Origin: Prostheceraeus crozeri
Lineage: Eukaryota; Platyhelminthes; Polycladida; Euryleptidae
Direction of reading: 5' to 3'
Assembly: GCA_907163375.1 (NCBI GenBank)
Contig: CAJQUW010004584.1
Coordinates: 62,001 to 126,000, forward strand
Length of the DNA stretch: 64,000 nucleotides
Shown here: positions 37,044-48,285 of the stretch, one piece after another
How the letters are laid out: every line of letters starts with the position of its first letter
Position numbering within the stretch: position 1 is the stretch's first letter
Translations under genes and position numbers: made by a program
Notes under the pieces: generated by a model
The model's database searches: none
Told to the model about the DNA's origin: nothing
What the model saw: only the letters and a program-made list of their open reading frames with translations

Positions 37044-39431
37044 CACAGAATTAAATATTTTGTTTATCTGCTTCGGTTGGCTAGAAGTGTGATTAGTACG
37101 AAATTGGCGGCACATAGAGGAACCTATTAGGTGGGCAAAAAGGAATTCCTTATACGAGGGGCGTTCCAAAAGTATCCGGACTGAGTCCATAACTTTGAGA
37201 ATAATGATCTGATCCCTCTGAAGTTTAGGTATGTTGAACCCATTATCATCATTAATAAGCACAAAAAATTTCATCCCGATATCTTAATTGGTTACAAAGC
37301 TGCAAATATTTTAGTAATGTCACTACTTGAAATTTAGTGACGACCAAATTGATTATTAAGAATCGCAAGATCTTATCATTTATTGCTTCTTTTCTTTCTT
37401 ATGAATTCTTCTCACGACTTTGATGTCTTCTATTGCTTTAGAACGTTGACTGATTTAGTCAGATGCAAAGTTTGTTATTTAAATTTCACTCGTCTCAGGA
37501 TTTATGCGGCGCGTTCGATGTTATGATTCACGAATTGTAATTAAAGTTAATGAACTTAATGATTTTCAATTCAATCGTTCGTACAGTCACGCTGATGGAA
37601 GATACGAGTAATTCAGAAACCGGAGAGCCAGCGCGCCAATCATCGCCCTTTTTGACATTCGAGGGGTCTATACAACAGAATTCATTCGAGGCTAATCAAT
37701 CAACTTGGCTCATCCTTGCTTGTCACGAATCAGGTTGTTGCATGGGCAAACAATTCGTGAAGGTCGCCAGAAACATCAGCGATGAAAGATCGATCTGGGT
37801 CGCCCCAGCGGATGCCACTAGCTAACATGCAATCGCGCATGTCGAGAAAGTGATAATGGAAGACCGGACCGTCTACGTTTCTCAATCACCATCAAGGCTC
37901 CGTTTATCTCGTGGAACTGTACACCGCATCTGGAAAGACCATCTTCAATTGAGTTAACTGTGTGCTCGTTGGGTGCCAAAATGCTGAATTCAGACCACTG
38001 AACTCGAAGGTGAATAGCTCACAGAAAATGTGCTGGCGCTTCAGACCGTGGGAGCTGGATGGATACTGGGCATGCTCATGGACAACTGATGAAACTTGGT
38101 TGCCATACTTCTCTCCCGAACCAAAGAAGCATCGAAGCAGTGGTTGTCGAAGGGATCAGCCCCCGTGAAGCAAAGTCTTCTCCAATGGCATAGAAGATCA
38201 TGTTGCCTGCTTTATGGGGATGAACAATGCATCATCCACTTGACTTTCTTCCAGACTCCACTAAATCAATGCGGTGATTACTACTGTGGAGTATTGCAAG
38301 AAGTCCATCACCATCTTCGACATTCGCCTGTCCAGGGAAGAAATCGAATGTGATCCTGCTCCATCAAGGACAACGCAGACCCACACCGCTCGGAAAAGAT
38401 GGTGAGGATAGATGATCTGTGTTGGGACATCGCACCCGCATCCGCCATTACAGCCCAGACATGGCATCCATGGATTTTGATTATTTCCTCACATGAAAAG
38501 CATTCTTAGTGGACGCATTCGACACAAGGGAGGAGCTGTGAACAGAAGACGAGATCAGTGTCGGCGTCCATCTAACTGAATGGTTCAGTCTGCCATTCGC
38601 AAACTTGAAGTAGATCGGTGGATAGAAGTGCATCATGTTGACAAGGTGATTACATGAGAAGGTTGCTCTGCCACGAGAAGACTGTTATTTTGTAAACGTG
38701 TATCCCTTTTTCTTTTTTGATAAAAATGTTTATATATCCATTTTTTCTTTTTTGTCAAAATATTGTTTTTGGTCGTCTACTAAATTTTATGTAGTGACTA
38801 GTACTAAAATATTTGCAGCTTTGTACTAATAAGCTTCGGATGAAATTTTTTGGTGCTTATTAATGATGATAATGGGTTCAACATATCAAAACTTCAGAGG
38901 CATAAGATAATTACTCTTAAAGTTATGGACTCAATCCGGATACTTTTGGAACGCCCCTCGTACCTTACAGAGATAGGAAAAAAGTCGTGCGTCGCTTGCG
39001 GATTAATGTGAGTTCCAGCAAAGTGCTTTGATTGCCAAAATTCCTTCAGATTCGAAGAATTCAGATCATTGCCCACAAGTTTTCTCCATAATGTTGGCTC
39101 TTCCGATCATTATTAAAGAAAGTAGCAGGCGTGCGAAAATTAGTTCACTTGATGTTTTCACATCCGCTCCTCGGCATTGCTCAATGTATAGTGCATACAT
39201 TGAATCGAAGCCAAGCCAGACGATGTGTGTTTTGGTGTGTGCGAAGTGATATCACAGCACCCACTCATCTCTCACTGGCTCTGGTGTCCTCTGCTGACAG
39301 CTTATTGTTTGCCATTTCCAATAGCAAGCGATAGTTCTCTAATTCTGTGATGTGCCATTTCGATATGAAGGTTACATACAATTCTTCCTTTCTAGGAAAC
39401 CGAAGCGCGCGCAGATGAATCTAATTCTGTG
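37044..39431. mobile_element. hAT-type MITE carrying a nested mariner
   Basis: The left end reads CACAGAATTAAATATTTTG and the right end, inverted, CACAGAATTAGATTCATCTG. Flanks are TGTCCGAC (37036-37043) and CGTCCGAC (39432-39439), an 8-bp target duplication with one change, the length made by hAT transposases. Without the mariner at 37155-38960 the element is about 580 bp and non-coding. The right end contains GCGCGCGCAGATG next to CCGAAG. The same ends are found fused in the 65-bp element at 54318-54382. Confidence 0.75.
37155..38960 (+). mobile_element. Mariner element with long (~190 bp) inverted repeats
   Basis: The ends begin CGAGGGGCGTTCCAAAAGTA and are flanked by TA (37153-37154, 38961-38962). 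Inverted similarity continues about 190 bases inward, far beyond the 20-30 bases usual for mariner, and includes CATTATCATCATTAATAAGC. The transposase on the plus strand is degraded. Legible parts are WRFRPWELDGYW (near 38035), DETWLPYFSPEPKK (near 38090) and a PLDFLPDSTKS region (near 38240), all standard mariner landmarks. Many frameshifts and stops mean no functional product. Confidence 0.82.
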
Positions 39432-39499
39432 CGTCCGACAGTATGGATAAAATAGCTTAGAGTGAAGTATTCTAACTAGGTAACTTCGAACAATCATGC

Positions 39500-39640
39500 A
39501 AGAACGCTTAAAGGTAGAAATGAACGGGAGCATTCAACTTCCGTTCATCTCCGAATTATGCGAACGCCGTTCAGTTCAAGTTCACGAAAATCATGAACTA
39601 GTTCAATTGAACGGCGTTCAGTCACACTCTGCCGCGCATT
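39500..39640. repeat. Possible hAT terminus with repeated GTTCA/TGAAC
   Basis: A dense set of GTTCA and TGAAC motifs ends in GAACGGCGTTCAGTCACACT then CTG, resembling the subterminal repeats and CAGAG-type end of hAT elements. A similar cluster lies at 36560-36600. No matching opposite end or target duplication could be shown. Confidence 0.25.
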
Positions 39641-40338
39641 AAATTTCCAGGTCGCAAACCCGAGTGATTATACATATAAAGTACGTATACCACTTCATAG
39701 AATGAATTGTTTGTTTCACGGCCTTGTATGATATGCATGTACTGTATGTGGCATGAAATACCAATCAAGGACGATGCATGGTCCGATGTATATGATCACG
39801 TATTTTCACGCTCTGCTCATTCCAAGAATACTCTTATCGAATATGTTTCTACCAGCTAAGTTGTTCACCTCATTGGTGGTGACACACTGGATATTGTGAG
39901 GTAAGACGTTGCTAAAAAGAAATATTGCTTTAGGCAGTTTGGGAATTTTCTAAATCTTAAGTACAACAGTTTCTATGAGACACTTACTACCGGAAAGCCG
40001 TTATTTTGAACTGCTTGGGATCCTTGAAGGAGCCAAACAACGTTTAACTAGATCTCTACGGACCGACAACTGACGTTTAATATGCGAACGCATTAATTCG
40101 CGAACATTTGATGGTTACATCAACGTGACTCTGATATTTTTCTACATTACCTTTACTTGACTAATATTCAGTGCCACTATCATACTTTATTATTCAGCAG
40201 AACAATTCGTCACTTCTTCTTTGATTTATTGGCCTTCAATTAAAGTAGCATGTTATAAAATAAGCAAAGTTTTGCATTTCGTGCCACGAGAAGCGTGAAA
40301 TCCAAAATAAGTTTTTCATTGTAACTTTATTTCCACAT
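39641..40338. other. No gene recognised
   Basis: AT-rich interval between two element remnants. No coding or repeat structure was noted. Confidence 0.4.
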
Positions 40339-40346
40339 ATACAGGC

Positions 40347-41088
40347 CAGGGATGCGGAGTCGGAGTCGGAGTCCCGGAGTCCTATCATTTTTGCTGGAGT
40401 CGGAGTCCGGCCTACAACTGGACCCGAAATATAATACAAACAAATCATTTATTCTCGTGCATAGCTGTCACTGTCTGGATGTCAACTTTCTCCGACAAAC
40501 AAAAGTACAGAGACAGCAGTGCATGTAAAGCTTGTAATAGTTGAGGGAATGAACCGTGATAGTGAAAAAAGGATTGTCTTTTCACTTAGTGATTCAGTAG
40601 AGAAGACAAGTCTTCTTAGCCTCGATCACACCTCCGCACCAAAGGTCACATCAGAGACAAAAATAAAATTCTGGTTTGTTTGAGAACATACCTCTCACCC
40701 TCTCGTTAATCGTGTATGTGATGGTTCCTGTAAAGCGCATATTAAAATCGAAAGTGTACTCTTTTTTTTGGAGAAGGATGGGAGATTTTCCGTCTGGTAG
40801 AGACTGGAGAAAAACCGTGTGAAGCACACATCAACAAGATGGGAGGAGCAGAGTTGCATGCATCCAACCGAAAGCGACATTTGATAAACTTTCATCGTAA
40901 ATGATTGATAATTGATACATCAATGATCGCTAAATGTAGGTTCAGGTAAGCCTATAATGATCTATGATTGATGTAGGCTACTTTTTACTTTTTCAAAAAA
41001 GGCTTTATATACTTGACACCCGGAGTCGGAGTCCTATCAACCCCCGGAGTCGGAGTGCTATTCAAAATGATAGGACTCCGCATCCCTG
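40347..41088. mobile_element. Non-autonomous hAT element with perfect 8-bp target duplication
   Basis: The ends are CAGGGATGCGGAGTC and its reverse complement. ATACAGGC occurs immediately outside both ends (40339-40346 and 41089-41096), a perfect 8-bp duplication diagnostic of hAT-type insertion. Subterminal GGAGTCGGAGTC repeats occur at both ends, a common feature of hAT binding regions. The 742-bp body has no transposase. The exact duplication suggests a relatively young insertion. Confidence 0.88.
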
Positions 41089-41338
41089 ATACAGGCGAAA
41101 CAAAAATCCGGTTTTAAAAAATAAGATTATTATCAAATATCGACAAAAGTTTTTCGGCAATATACACGTCCTTCTCAATATTTGTATACAATTAATAATA
41201 AATAATCAAGCATCACAAATCATGAAATTTGATGGTAGTCATAGAATTCAATCATAGTATCAAAGATTATCAGAAATTGCATTGATGCGAGTATAGTGAA
41301 AATGGGTGGGTTCGTGGGCTGCAAGCTAATGTAGTATA

Positions 41339-42735
41339 CAGGGTGAGTCAAAATTAGCCGTGAATGATAATAACAACTTTATTATTGTTCAACTGGTCTC
41401 CATATTCATAAAACTTTCTTATTTGAAAAATCTGTGTAGGCCCTATATACATGAAATAATTTTTCAACTATCAAATAATTATAACAATCTTTAGCCTTCA
41501 AATATACTACCATTGGCTGACAAGCACTTTTGCAACCGTTTCGGGAAATCTCTGAAAGTCTCTCGGAACATTTTGAGAGGAATTGCCGTCATTTCCATTT
41601 GGATTCTATTTGTCAGTTCTATCACAGAAGGGAAGTCAAACATATTTTTCTGAGGATGTATACTCAGACTTCGAGATAGGACCGAACCAGTAGTCCATGT
41701 TGGTGAGGTCAGTTGACCGTGCCGGCCACTCAATAAAAGCCTCGCCTTGGGGCTTTTCTTGATCCCAAATTTGGCTGGGCGTGCACACAATCAATGGCTG
41801 CTTGCCCCATCCTGTTGGTACAATCATCTGCTTGTTTCTTTTGAAATAGGAACAACTTTTTCAACAGAGAATTTCACAAAATCTTTTCCCCATTCATTGT
41901 GCGAGTGTCAATGTTTGTGTCATAATTCATTGAAGGAAATACACGGGCCCAACGATAACTGAGGGAGTTTGCCCTGGATCTCTGGAAATCTGATGTGGAG
42001 GATTATCGATCGACAGAACGTGAAACATGATTTTTATTAATTGTCCGATTCAGATGAATTCAACACATTCGTTCTGAAAAGTCAGCTTTCTCAGAAACGA
42101 TGGATCATTGGTTGAACCCTGTTTTGCATTACTTCGCAAAACTGGCCGCCTTCGGTCGTCATATCCATCGACAAGCTCAGGCAAGTACAGTGCTTTTAGG
42201 ATGAAATTTCACTCTTCTTTAGTATTCTACAGACGTTGGATGAGACAATTCTAGTTCTTCAGAGAGTCGACGAGTGATGTTGTCGGATCTCTTGAAACTG
42301 CATCCAAAACTCGCCTCTTCGTTGTCCTGGCTTTCTGCGGACTTTGGTCTTCCTTGACCTTGGTCTCTGATGCACAAGGAAAAACCTGTTTCTAACAGTT
42401 CTTTGTCCAATCAATCAGGGTTTGACGAGGTGGTGCTTCTTTGTTTGAATTCAATGCGAAATCGTCGCCCTACAGTCCTCTACAGAACAGTTGCAGTTGC
42501 AGCAATTACCAAAGAGGTAATCAGAACTCGCTCTTTAATGGTGTTATTCCATCTCTTATCACACTACATTAGAAATGAAAAATTGTTAGACAGATTGACT
42601 TGCTTTCAATACGAATCGATCACGCAGTCATGGGAATGATGATTCATTTCTGTTTACAACTGTTAGTGATGCAAAACTTGCTAAGGATAAAAAACACCTT
42701 TCTTTTTTGTTCACGGCTAATTTTGACTCACCCTG
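41339..42735 (-). mobile_element. Mariner-like element, 25-bp perfect TIRs
   Basis: Both ends read CAGGGTGAGTCAAAATTAGC followed by CGTGA, a perfect 25-bp inverted repeat, with TA on either side (41337-41338, 42736-42737). The length of 1,397 bp is that of a complete mariner-type element. The transposase lies on the minus strand and is described separately. Confidence 0.88.
41491..42450 (-). pseudogene. Mariner-like transposase remnant
   Basis: On the minus strand, GRPKSAESQDNEEASFGC then NITRRLSEELELSHPTSVEY (near 42240-42360) is the second helix-turn-helix region. Further on, WPARSTDLTNMDYWFGPI (near 41690) is the third catalytic block, with aspartate in the final position as in mariner rather than Tc1. 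It ends RLQKCLSANGSIFEG at 41491. The pieces are in different frames and the first two catalytic aspartates are not legible, so the gene is dead although both ends of the element are intact. Confidence 0.72.
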
Positions 42736-42899
42736 TAGATAGGATCGTAAGAATTGCAGAACTACTCGCAAGCTTCCAAATGGCCTAGCATAGGTAAATA
42801 TATTCAGTCAGATGGGCGTCTGGCGCGTAGCCCTCCATTAAAAATTATTTATATCAAAGAAAGTTGTCAGAGATAATTCAGTAAAATCTTAATTGATGT

Positions 42900-43835
42900 A
42901 ATTAGTGAATGGTCAGCCTCAACAGGATGCCTCAACACAACAATCACAAGCTCATTGGCTCAGAAATCAGCCCCAGTTTATCCGCCAATATCATCATGTT
43001 GTCAGTCAATATTCATTATATCGTTATTCATCACTGTCTCTCATTAACTGCGTTGATTCCATTATAAATCTCCGGGTCATTCTTGATCCCTGTCTGTCCA
43101 TGCAACACCACATTTCTAGCACGGTCTCCATATGTTTTGGTGCACTTCGCCAGCTTCTCTCACTCCGTCGCTTCCTTCCTCTACCGATTTTAAACACTCT
43201 CATGGTTTCCCTCGTTCATTCCCGGCTCGATTTTTGCTCCAGTCTACTTTATGGCCTACCAGACAATTCCCTCTGCAAGCTCCAATCAATTCTTAATGCA
43301 GGTGTGCGAATTCTGTTCAATACCAGCTCCCGCGACCACGTGACCCTTCTACTACGATCCCTTCAGTGGTTAGCGATTAACTATAGGCTTACCTATCGCC
43401 TGGCAGTTTTCGCCTTCAAATGCATTCGCAGTTCAGCTCCTTCCTACATGTGCTCCATGCTTCAATCTGTGCCCTGCAATTCCAAACGCTGTAATCTCCG
43501 ATCCGCTTCCAATGATGACCTGTTGATCCCCTCCCGCCTGAGGCCGTCGGAGATGGTGTCTTTCGACTTGCGGCTGCTCGTATCTGGAATAAACTGCGAC
43601 AAGCCTTAAGACAACTCTTCCATTTCATCCTTCAAGAGAACGGGAGGTTGTTGAATCCTTACGCATTGGCCTATCTTATCTTGCTGCTTTGCTCCTTCTT
43701 CTGCTTCCCTTGTCCTGTTGACCCTTTATCTTTGACTTTTGATGACTGTTTCACTGTAGAAAGTGCCCTTGAAGTCTTCGAACATAAATGTCACTTGAAT
43801 CTGTTCGTATAATAAATAAATAAATAAATGAATCT
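42900..43835 (+). pseudogene. CR1/L2-like LINE 3' end
   Basis: From 43035 the frame reads VDSIINLRVILDPCLSMQHH, LRQLLSLRRFLPLP, SLVHSRLDFCSSLLYGLP and SLQWLAINYRLTYRLAVFAF, the conserved post-YADD segment of L2/CR1-group LINEs. Translation shifts near 43550: the alternative frame reads AAARIWNKLRQALRQLF, the true C-terminus. A short AAATAAAT repeat at 43811-43830 makes the 3' tail, typical of these clades. The copy is 5'-truncated at about 42900. It is relatively well preserved, with about two frame disruptions. Confidence 0.8.
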
Positions 43836-43839
43836 GACA

Positions 43840-44990
43840 TATTTCTTTCAAGAAAGCCACTATCTCAACATTCCCTAGAATTAAGGAATCTTCACTAACC
43901 AAGGTCATGAATCATCGGCAATCACGCCAACGTTTCACAAACCTTGTCTCCAGTATTGTGGATTTCAATGAGAAAGTCACTCAGCAGTTCTTAGCATCTT
44001 AATAACTTAGACAAAGCGATGATCTGACATGGATTTGACTTCGATCAAAAGATTGCGAACATATGACGTTTAAATGACGTTAATTTGACGTTTCCTTGAA
44101 CGTGGGTGTGAATTACAAGAAGAATTCCGCATTATGAGGTGATCGCAGTTGGATATTGGGAGATGACATTTTTTAATACTGATGGTCACGCTTAGAACTA
44201 GTCTCGAGGGTCAGAAGGATCAATTTTCCATTGAACGTAATGCAAATTCAAGCCTGAATTCTGAAGAACTAGATCATTGACACCGAACGTACACTGTCAG
44301 TAAATTTAGATCGTGAGATCTATCACGGCGAAACATTGAGTCAAAGATAGGTACGATTGACTTGGCAGACATTCAGTCTTCAATGTGATAACGCCAGCTC
44401 TGGTGTTCCATAATACAATTTTCATTAAGCATTGCGTGCGCTTGGCCAATCACGCAAGCCAAAGGGGGACGACTACCTCCTCATGTTACTACCTTCACAT
44501 GCAATGACTGAGATAGAATCACGTCACTTCTAGAGTAACACCGACGGACGAATCCATCTCTGCAGCATGGCCTATCCAATATGTGATGTGTTATTGGCAC
44601 CTTTTCATGTGTCTTTGACTTCTTCATTATTAACAGTGAATTATCTGTGTGTCTATAATAACTGCTTACTGTCTGTATTGACTACTCTCATCACATATGT
44701 ATGTATGAGTCCATAGCGACTCCTTAACAATTCGTTTGCTCCAGCTGCTTTCCAGCTGTCTGAGAACAAAGTCAAACATACGTTGAGTGATGTGTGGAAG
44801 TCTTGAGACTCTCGGTTTTTTCATAACATTTCTAAAATCGTTGACTTTCCTAGCTTCTACTTCTATTTGTTTTATAGTAGGATGTTTTTAAGTATTTTCT
44901 GTACTATGTATTTAAATGATAGTTCTATGATGTTCTTATGTTTCTTTCTTGCATGATTGTGAACTATTCTCATAAGTGTTAGCTGCATGA
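43840..44990. other. No gene recognised; possible Penelope-like 3' region
   Basis: No coding signal. The last few hundred bases are T-rich and lead into the hairpin at 45000, in the same layout as the region before the hairpin at 60104. Confidence 0.3.
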
Positions 44991-44999
44991 TTCATTCGC

Positions 45000-45028
45000 C
45001 TGACGATGACTGCCGGCGGCAGCTGAAA
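45000..45028 (+). ncRNA. Hammerhead-like hairpin (third copy)
   Basis: CTGACGA, a hairpin with stem CTGCC/GGCAG, then GAAA followed by GGCC. CUGANGA-stem-GAAA is the catalytic core order of hammerhead ribozymes, which Penelope-like elements are known to carry. Compared with the copy at 60104 (CCGTC/GACGG) two stem positions differ, and in each case both partners changed so pairing is kept. Helices I and III were not confirmed. Confidence 0.4.
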
Positions 45029-45149
45029 GGCCTCGGTGAAGGTTTTTTTACGAGAACAACATCGTTTTTCTGCGGGTTCCTCTGGTGTTGAAAAAATTAT
45101 GTCAAGCCCGTTATTTCATTCTATATATATATATATATATTTGAAAGTT

Positions 45150-45834
45150 CTATGGATAGAACATGCGCGACAATACAAGCTGTGATGATATGATATTTTT
45201 TAGTTTTAGACTAGGAGATGTTGAAAAATATAGCGCCACCTGCAATAATAGACTGCCACTCAAGAGAGAGGGTTGAAAAATAGACCGCCATGGCAGGTTT
45301 TCGGTAAATGTAGTAGCTGAGGCCACATTAGATTATCAGTCTAGATTAAAACTTTAGAGTGCGACCGCATGAGCTGAACTGCACGAGCAGCCACTGAATG
45401 TATTTAGGTTTAACATTTAGGCACACACAACAAATTGACATCGACCATTGGAACTTAAAATACGAAGATTTTGAAGTTAGGGCAGTGAGATGCAATAGTT
45501 TCGACCGCTAACCATTTCACGCGGTAAAAAGAGAATCGATTATGTCATTACATCACCAATGTACATTTCAAATGTACTTTTACTTATCGTTGATGAAGTT
45601 CCCTCTTCCTAGCCACCGATGAAATCATCAGAGGGGAGGATAACATGATATGATGATGATGAGTGTTCGTCCACTCATAGTTCCTATTATTATAGATGCT
45701 CGATAAAGATTCCATGTAAACTAAATTCTATGATAAAAAAATGACTGCTTTAGAAGAACATGCACATCTGTGCATGCTTCCAGTTGAACAGCGTTTATTA
45801 CTAGAATACATCTGATAACTTGCGTCAGCCATAC
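45150..45834. other. No gene recognised
   Basis: Preceded by a TA dinucleotide run at 45122-45142. No coding or mobile structure was noted. It would be an intron or 3' region if the minus-strand gene to the right continues leftward. Confidence 0.35.
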
Positions 45835-46004
45835 CTTCAAAATGAATGGATTGCTGTTTGCTGAGCGAAGTTTTCGTAGAAATGCTCTTTGAGCTTGAGA
45901 AGGGTCCGTCAGTTGGTACCGCTTTAATGGAAAATCACAATCGCACTCTCTTGGAGGGGCAACATAATACGGATTTGAAATAAAGCAGTCTCCCTCATAC
46001 ATCT
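45835..46004 (-). CDS. Host exon, minus strand, unrecognised gene
   Basis: A 170-base open segment between the acceptor TGTATTTTCAG and the donor TTGAAG|GTATGG on the minus strand. It encodes MYEGDCFISNPYYVAPPREC, then DCDFPLKRYQLTDPSQAQ and RAFLRKLRSANSNPFILK. It starts two bases into a codon and ends in phase 0. The cysteine pattern (C...C-x-C) suggests a secreted or lumenal domain. The phase fits an upstream exon ending at 46585. No family is recognised. Confidence 0.5.
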
Positions 46005-46584
46005 CTGAAAATACAATGTAGTTCATTATCAACGCACAATTGAACAAATGAAGAAGATTAATTTGACAGAATAGATGAAATTTGAATCTTTCAATTGAAT
46101 TTCAATCTCTACGTTTGAACATCAGCTATTGATCCAAGTGAAAACATTAAATATGTAAAGAAGGAATAGAAAATAAATCTATTACACATAACTTCTATTT
46201 TAGATTATTTAAGCCCTTGACACAGTTCTCCTTTGATGCTCAATGTTGGATTGATTTCTTTGATATACAGTACATGTACACGTAAACAGCTTCTATTAAT
46301 CGTAGGTTCAATTGATCGATGTCTGCATGAAATACTAATTGAGATCATATCCGCTCCAACTGGAGGCTGACATGTTCTCAGATCACGGACGTGGGCAGGA
46401 TTTTCAAAGGGGGAGCGGTGGACCTATATAAAATGTAGGCTTACTCGTATGTGCCGATTCCAGGCGGCAAGGGCTTCTCCCTACTGAAGAACGCTCAAGA
46501 GGAAATGTTTTTGGTCATCTTAGAATTTCAATCAATTCTTACACAAATGATTACATTTCATCCAAATCTATACGCAGGCATTAC

Positions 46585-46795
46585 TAAGTGGCGCCATATA
46601 GAGATGTTCAGGTTGCCCTCTTCGCATCTGAATAAATGCTAGGACATCTAAATTCAGGCATGATCCCAATTTACATCGGAAAGCCTTGTAATACGCTGCC
46701 GTGTGAAGTATACGCATTAAGCTGTTAGCAAAGTGACGTTGTATGAATATATACATGACTGCATTGCATAATGGATTGTTTAATGGCATGTTAAA
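46585..46795 (-). CDS. Host exon, minus strand, unrecognised gene
   Basis: Opens after a strong acceptor (AATTTTTTTTCAG on the minus strand) in phase 0 and reads FNMPLNNPLCNAVMYIFIQR, then HFANSLMRILHTAAYYKAFR and CKLGSCLNLDVLAF to YMAPL. A donor CTTA|GTAATG at 46584 leaves one base, which with the next exon's AG completes a lysine codon, so the two exons join in frame. An alternative donor GC|GTATAG at 46573 would be out of phase. Cysteines are evenly spaced, consistent with a lumenal or extracellular domain. Confidence 0.5.
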
Positions 46796-47278
46796 CTGAA
46801 AAAAAATTATTAAAACTTTTTCAGGAAACATGTTTTAAACACGTCTTTTGTAAAATGTCGCTTGATGTCCTTGTATTCGATTGAGACAATGTAGGTTCAT
46901 CAATTCTATCGTTAAAAACAGGTACTCAACATTTGCAATGAAGAAAGAATTCATGTAAATCAAAATCTGACGAAATCTCTTTTGATTCGTGATATGAAGA
47001 CTAAATGAAATTTGAGCATTGCAATAACGTTTGTATCATGCTCCGTTAATAGCATTGTAATACTAAATGTTAGGGAAATACGTCACACAAAATTTGCATT
47101 GATGACAAATTACAAAAACATCACGTGCTAACGTAATGTGACTATAAGCCTGCCAACATCATGCCATGAGCATAATGTATTTAAAAAATCATAAAATGCT
47201 TATTATGAAAAATCAAATGAAACTTGTAACGAAGGTTTAAATAACAAAGTGCATGATACTGAACTAATTTAGAACAAC

Positions 47279-47480
47279 CTGATGCAATAAATCCGCCATC
47301 ATTGTTTGTAAAGAAAGCACATTTCACGTCTACATACTCTATAAGATTGCCAAACAATGTTTCATTCTTCAATCCCATTACACTAATTTGACATTCGAGG
47401 GCCACTGCTGTGTGAGTGGAGTATAAGACTTTTGCAATCCGAGAGCATTTCGTATCAAGCCCCATTCTCACCACCTTCCT
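47279..47480 (-). CDS. Possible host exon, minus strand (weak)
   Basis: The open segment reads RKVVRMGLDTKCSRIAKVLY, then STHTAVALECQISVMGLKNE and TLFGNLIEYVDVKCAFF on the minus strand. It looks coding and has cysteines like its neighbours. However, the acceptor (CTTGTTAG) has a poor pyrimidine tract, the donor (CATCAG|GTTGTT) is weak, and the exit phase does not fit the next exon as drawn. Boundaries are tentative. Confidence 0.28.
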
Positions 47481-47921
47481 CTAACAAGCTCCACGATGAA
47501 CCTTGCCTTCAAAGACATCTTCAGTGTAGAAAGATGTAAGGCAATGGTTGAATTATCCTGAGGCATCACTAGCGATAAAATTCCGAACAGGCTACGTTTG
47601 CTCTGCGGTCATATTCAATGTTTTCTATTGAATCGTGGATGCAACATAAAATCGTGGCAAGCATCAGTGGTTTTAGTGCCATTGTCGTTGTTTTTCGATC
47701 TTATGTTTGCAATTATCGTGTTTCACACAGGTCATTCCATTTATCTAGCATATATCTCCCATAGTTCCATCGTCCTTTTGATATTTATTTAAAGAAAGGT
47801 GAAACACAATTCAAACATGCAAGACTCGTGCGGATACTGTATTAAGAGATACATATTTTTAGGTTTTCCATGTTTATGTACACTTGCAATGCATGCGAAT
47901 GTGGAAAATTCATAATCTCAC

Positions 47922-48285
47922 TTTTCATAAACATCAATTGATTCAATCCAAGTCTAATGCTCCATCTTCTGATGAAAAAAAACCAATAATTCGCATCAGA
48001 CGAGTAGTATTCCTCAATTTCAGCGTTATCAGCTCTATGTTTCACGTACATAAAAGATCCACTGACAAACAACAATATTAAGATTAATTTCAAGAATAGA
48101 GATAGCAAAGTTTTGAAGAAAGATATTTTGTTCGTTTTGAAATTCTTCGGGGATATAATGGTTTCATGCCTCAGACAATAGCTCATGTAGTCATGCAGAA
48201 ACCTTGGATCTTTGGACTCTATTGCTGCTTTGTATTTTCTAAATATAGCTGCTAGTTTATCCTCAACTTCATTTTCTGGTGCCAT
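47922..48285 (-). CDS. Candidate first exon, type II membrane protein, minus strand
   Basis: Starts at ATG 48285 in a good context (GACATGG) and reads MAPENEVEDKLAAIFRKYKA. A basic stretch follows (KNFKTNKISFFK), then a hydrophobic segment LLSLFLKLILILLFVSGSFM at about residues 62-81, and a tail. A short cytosolic N-terminus before one membrane span is the layout of a type II (signal-anchor) protein such as many Golgi enzymes. The donor is uncertain: GTGAGA at 47921 is best by consensus, while GTGAAA just after the membrane span would keep phase 0. Downstream exons probably lie at 46.8 and 46.0 kb. Gene not recognised. Confidence 0.45.
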
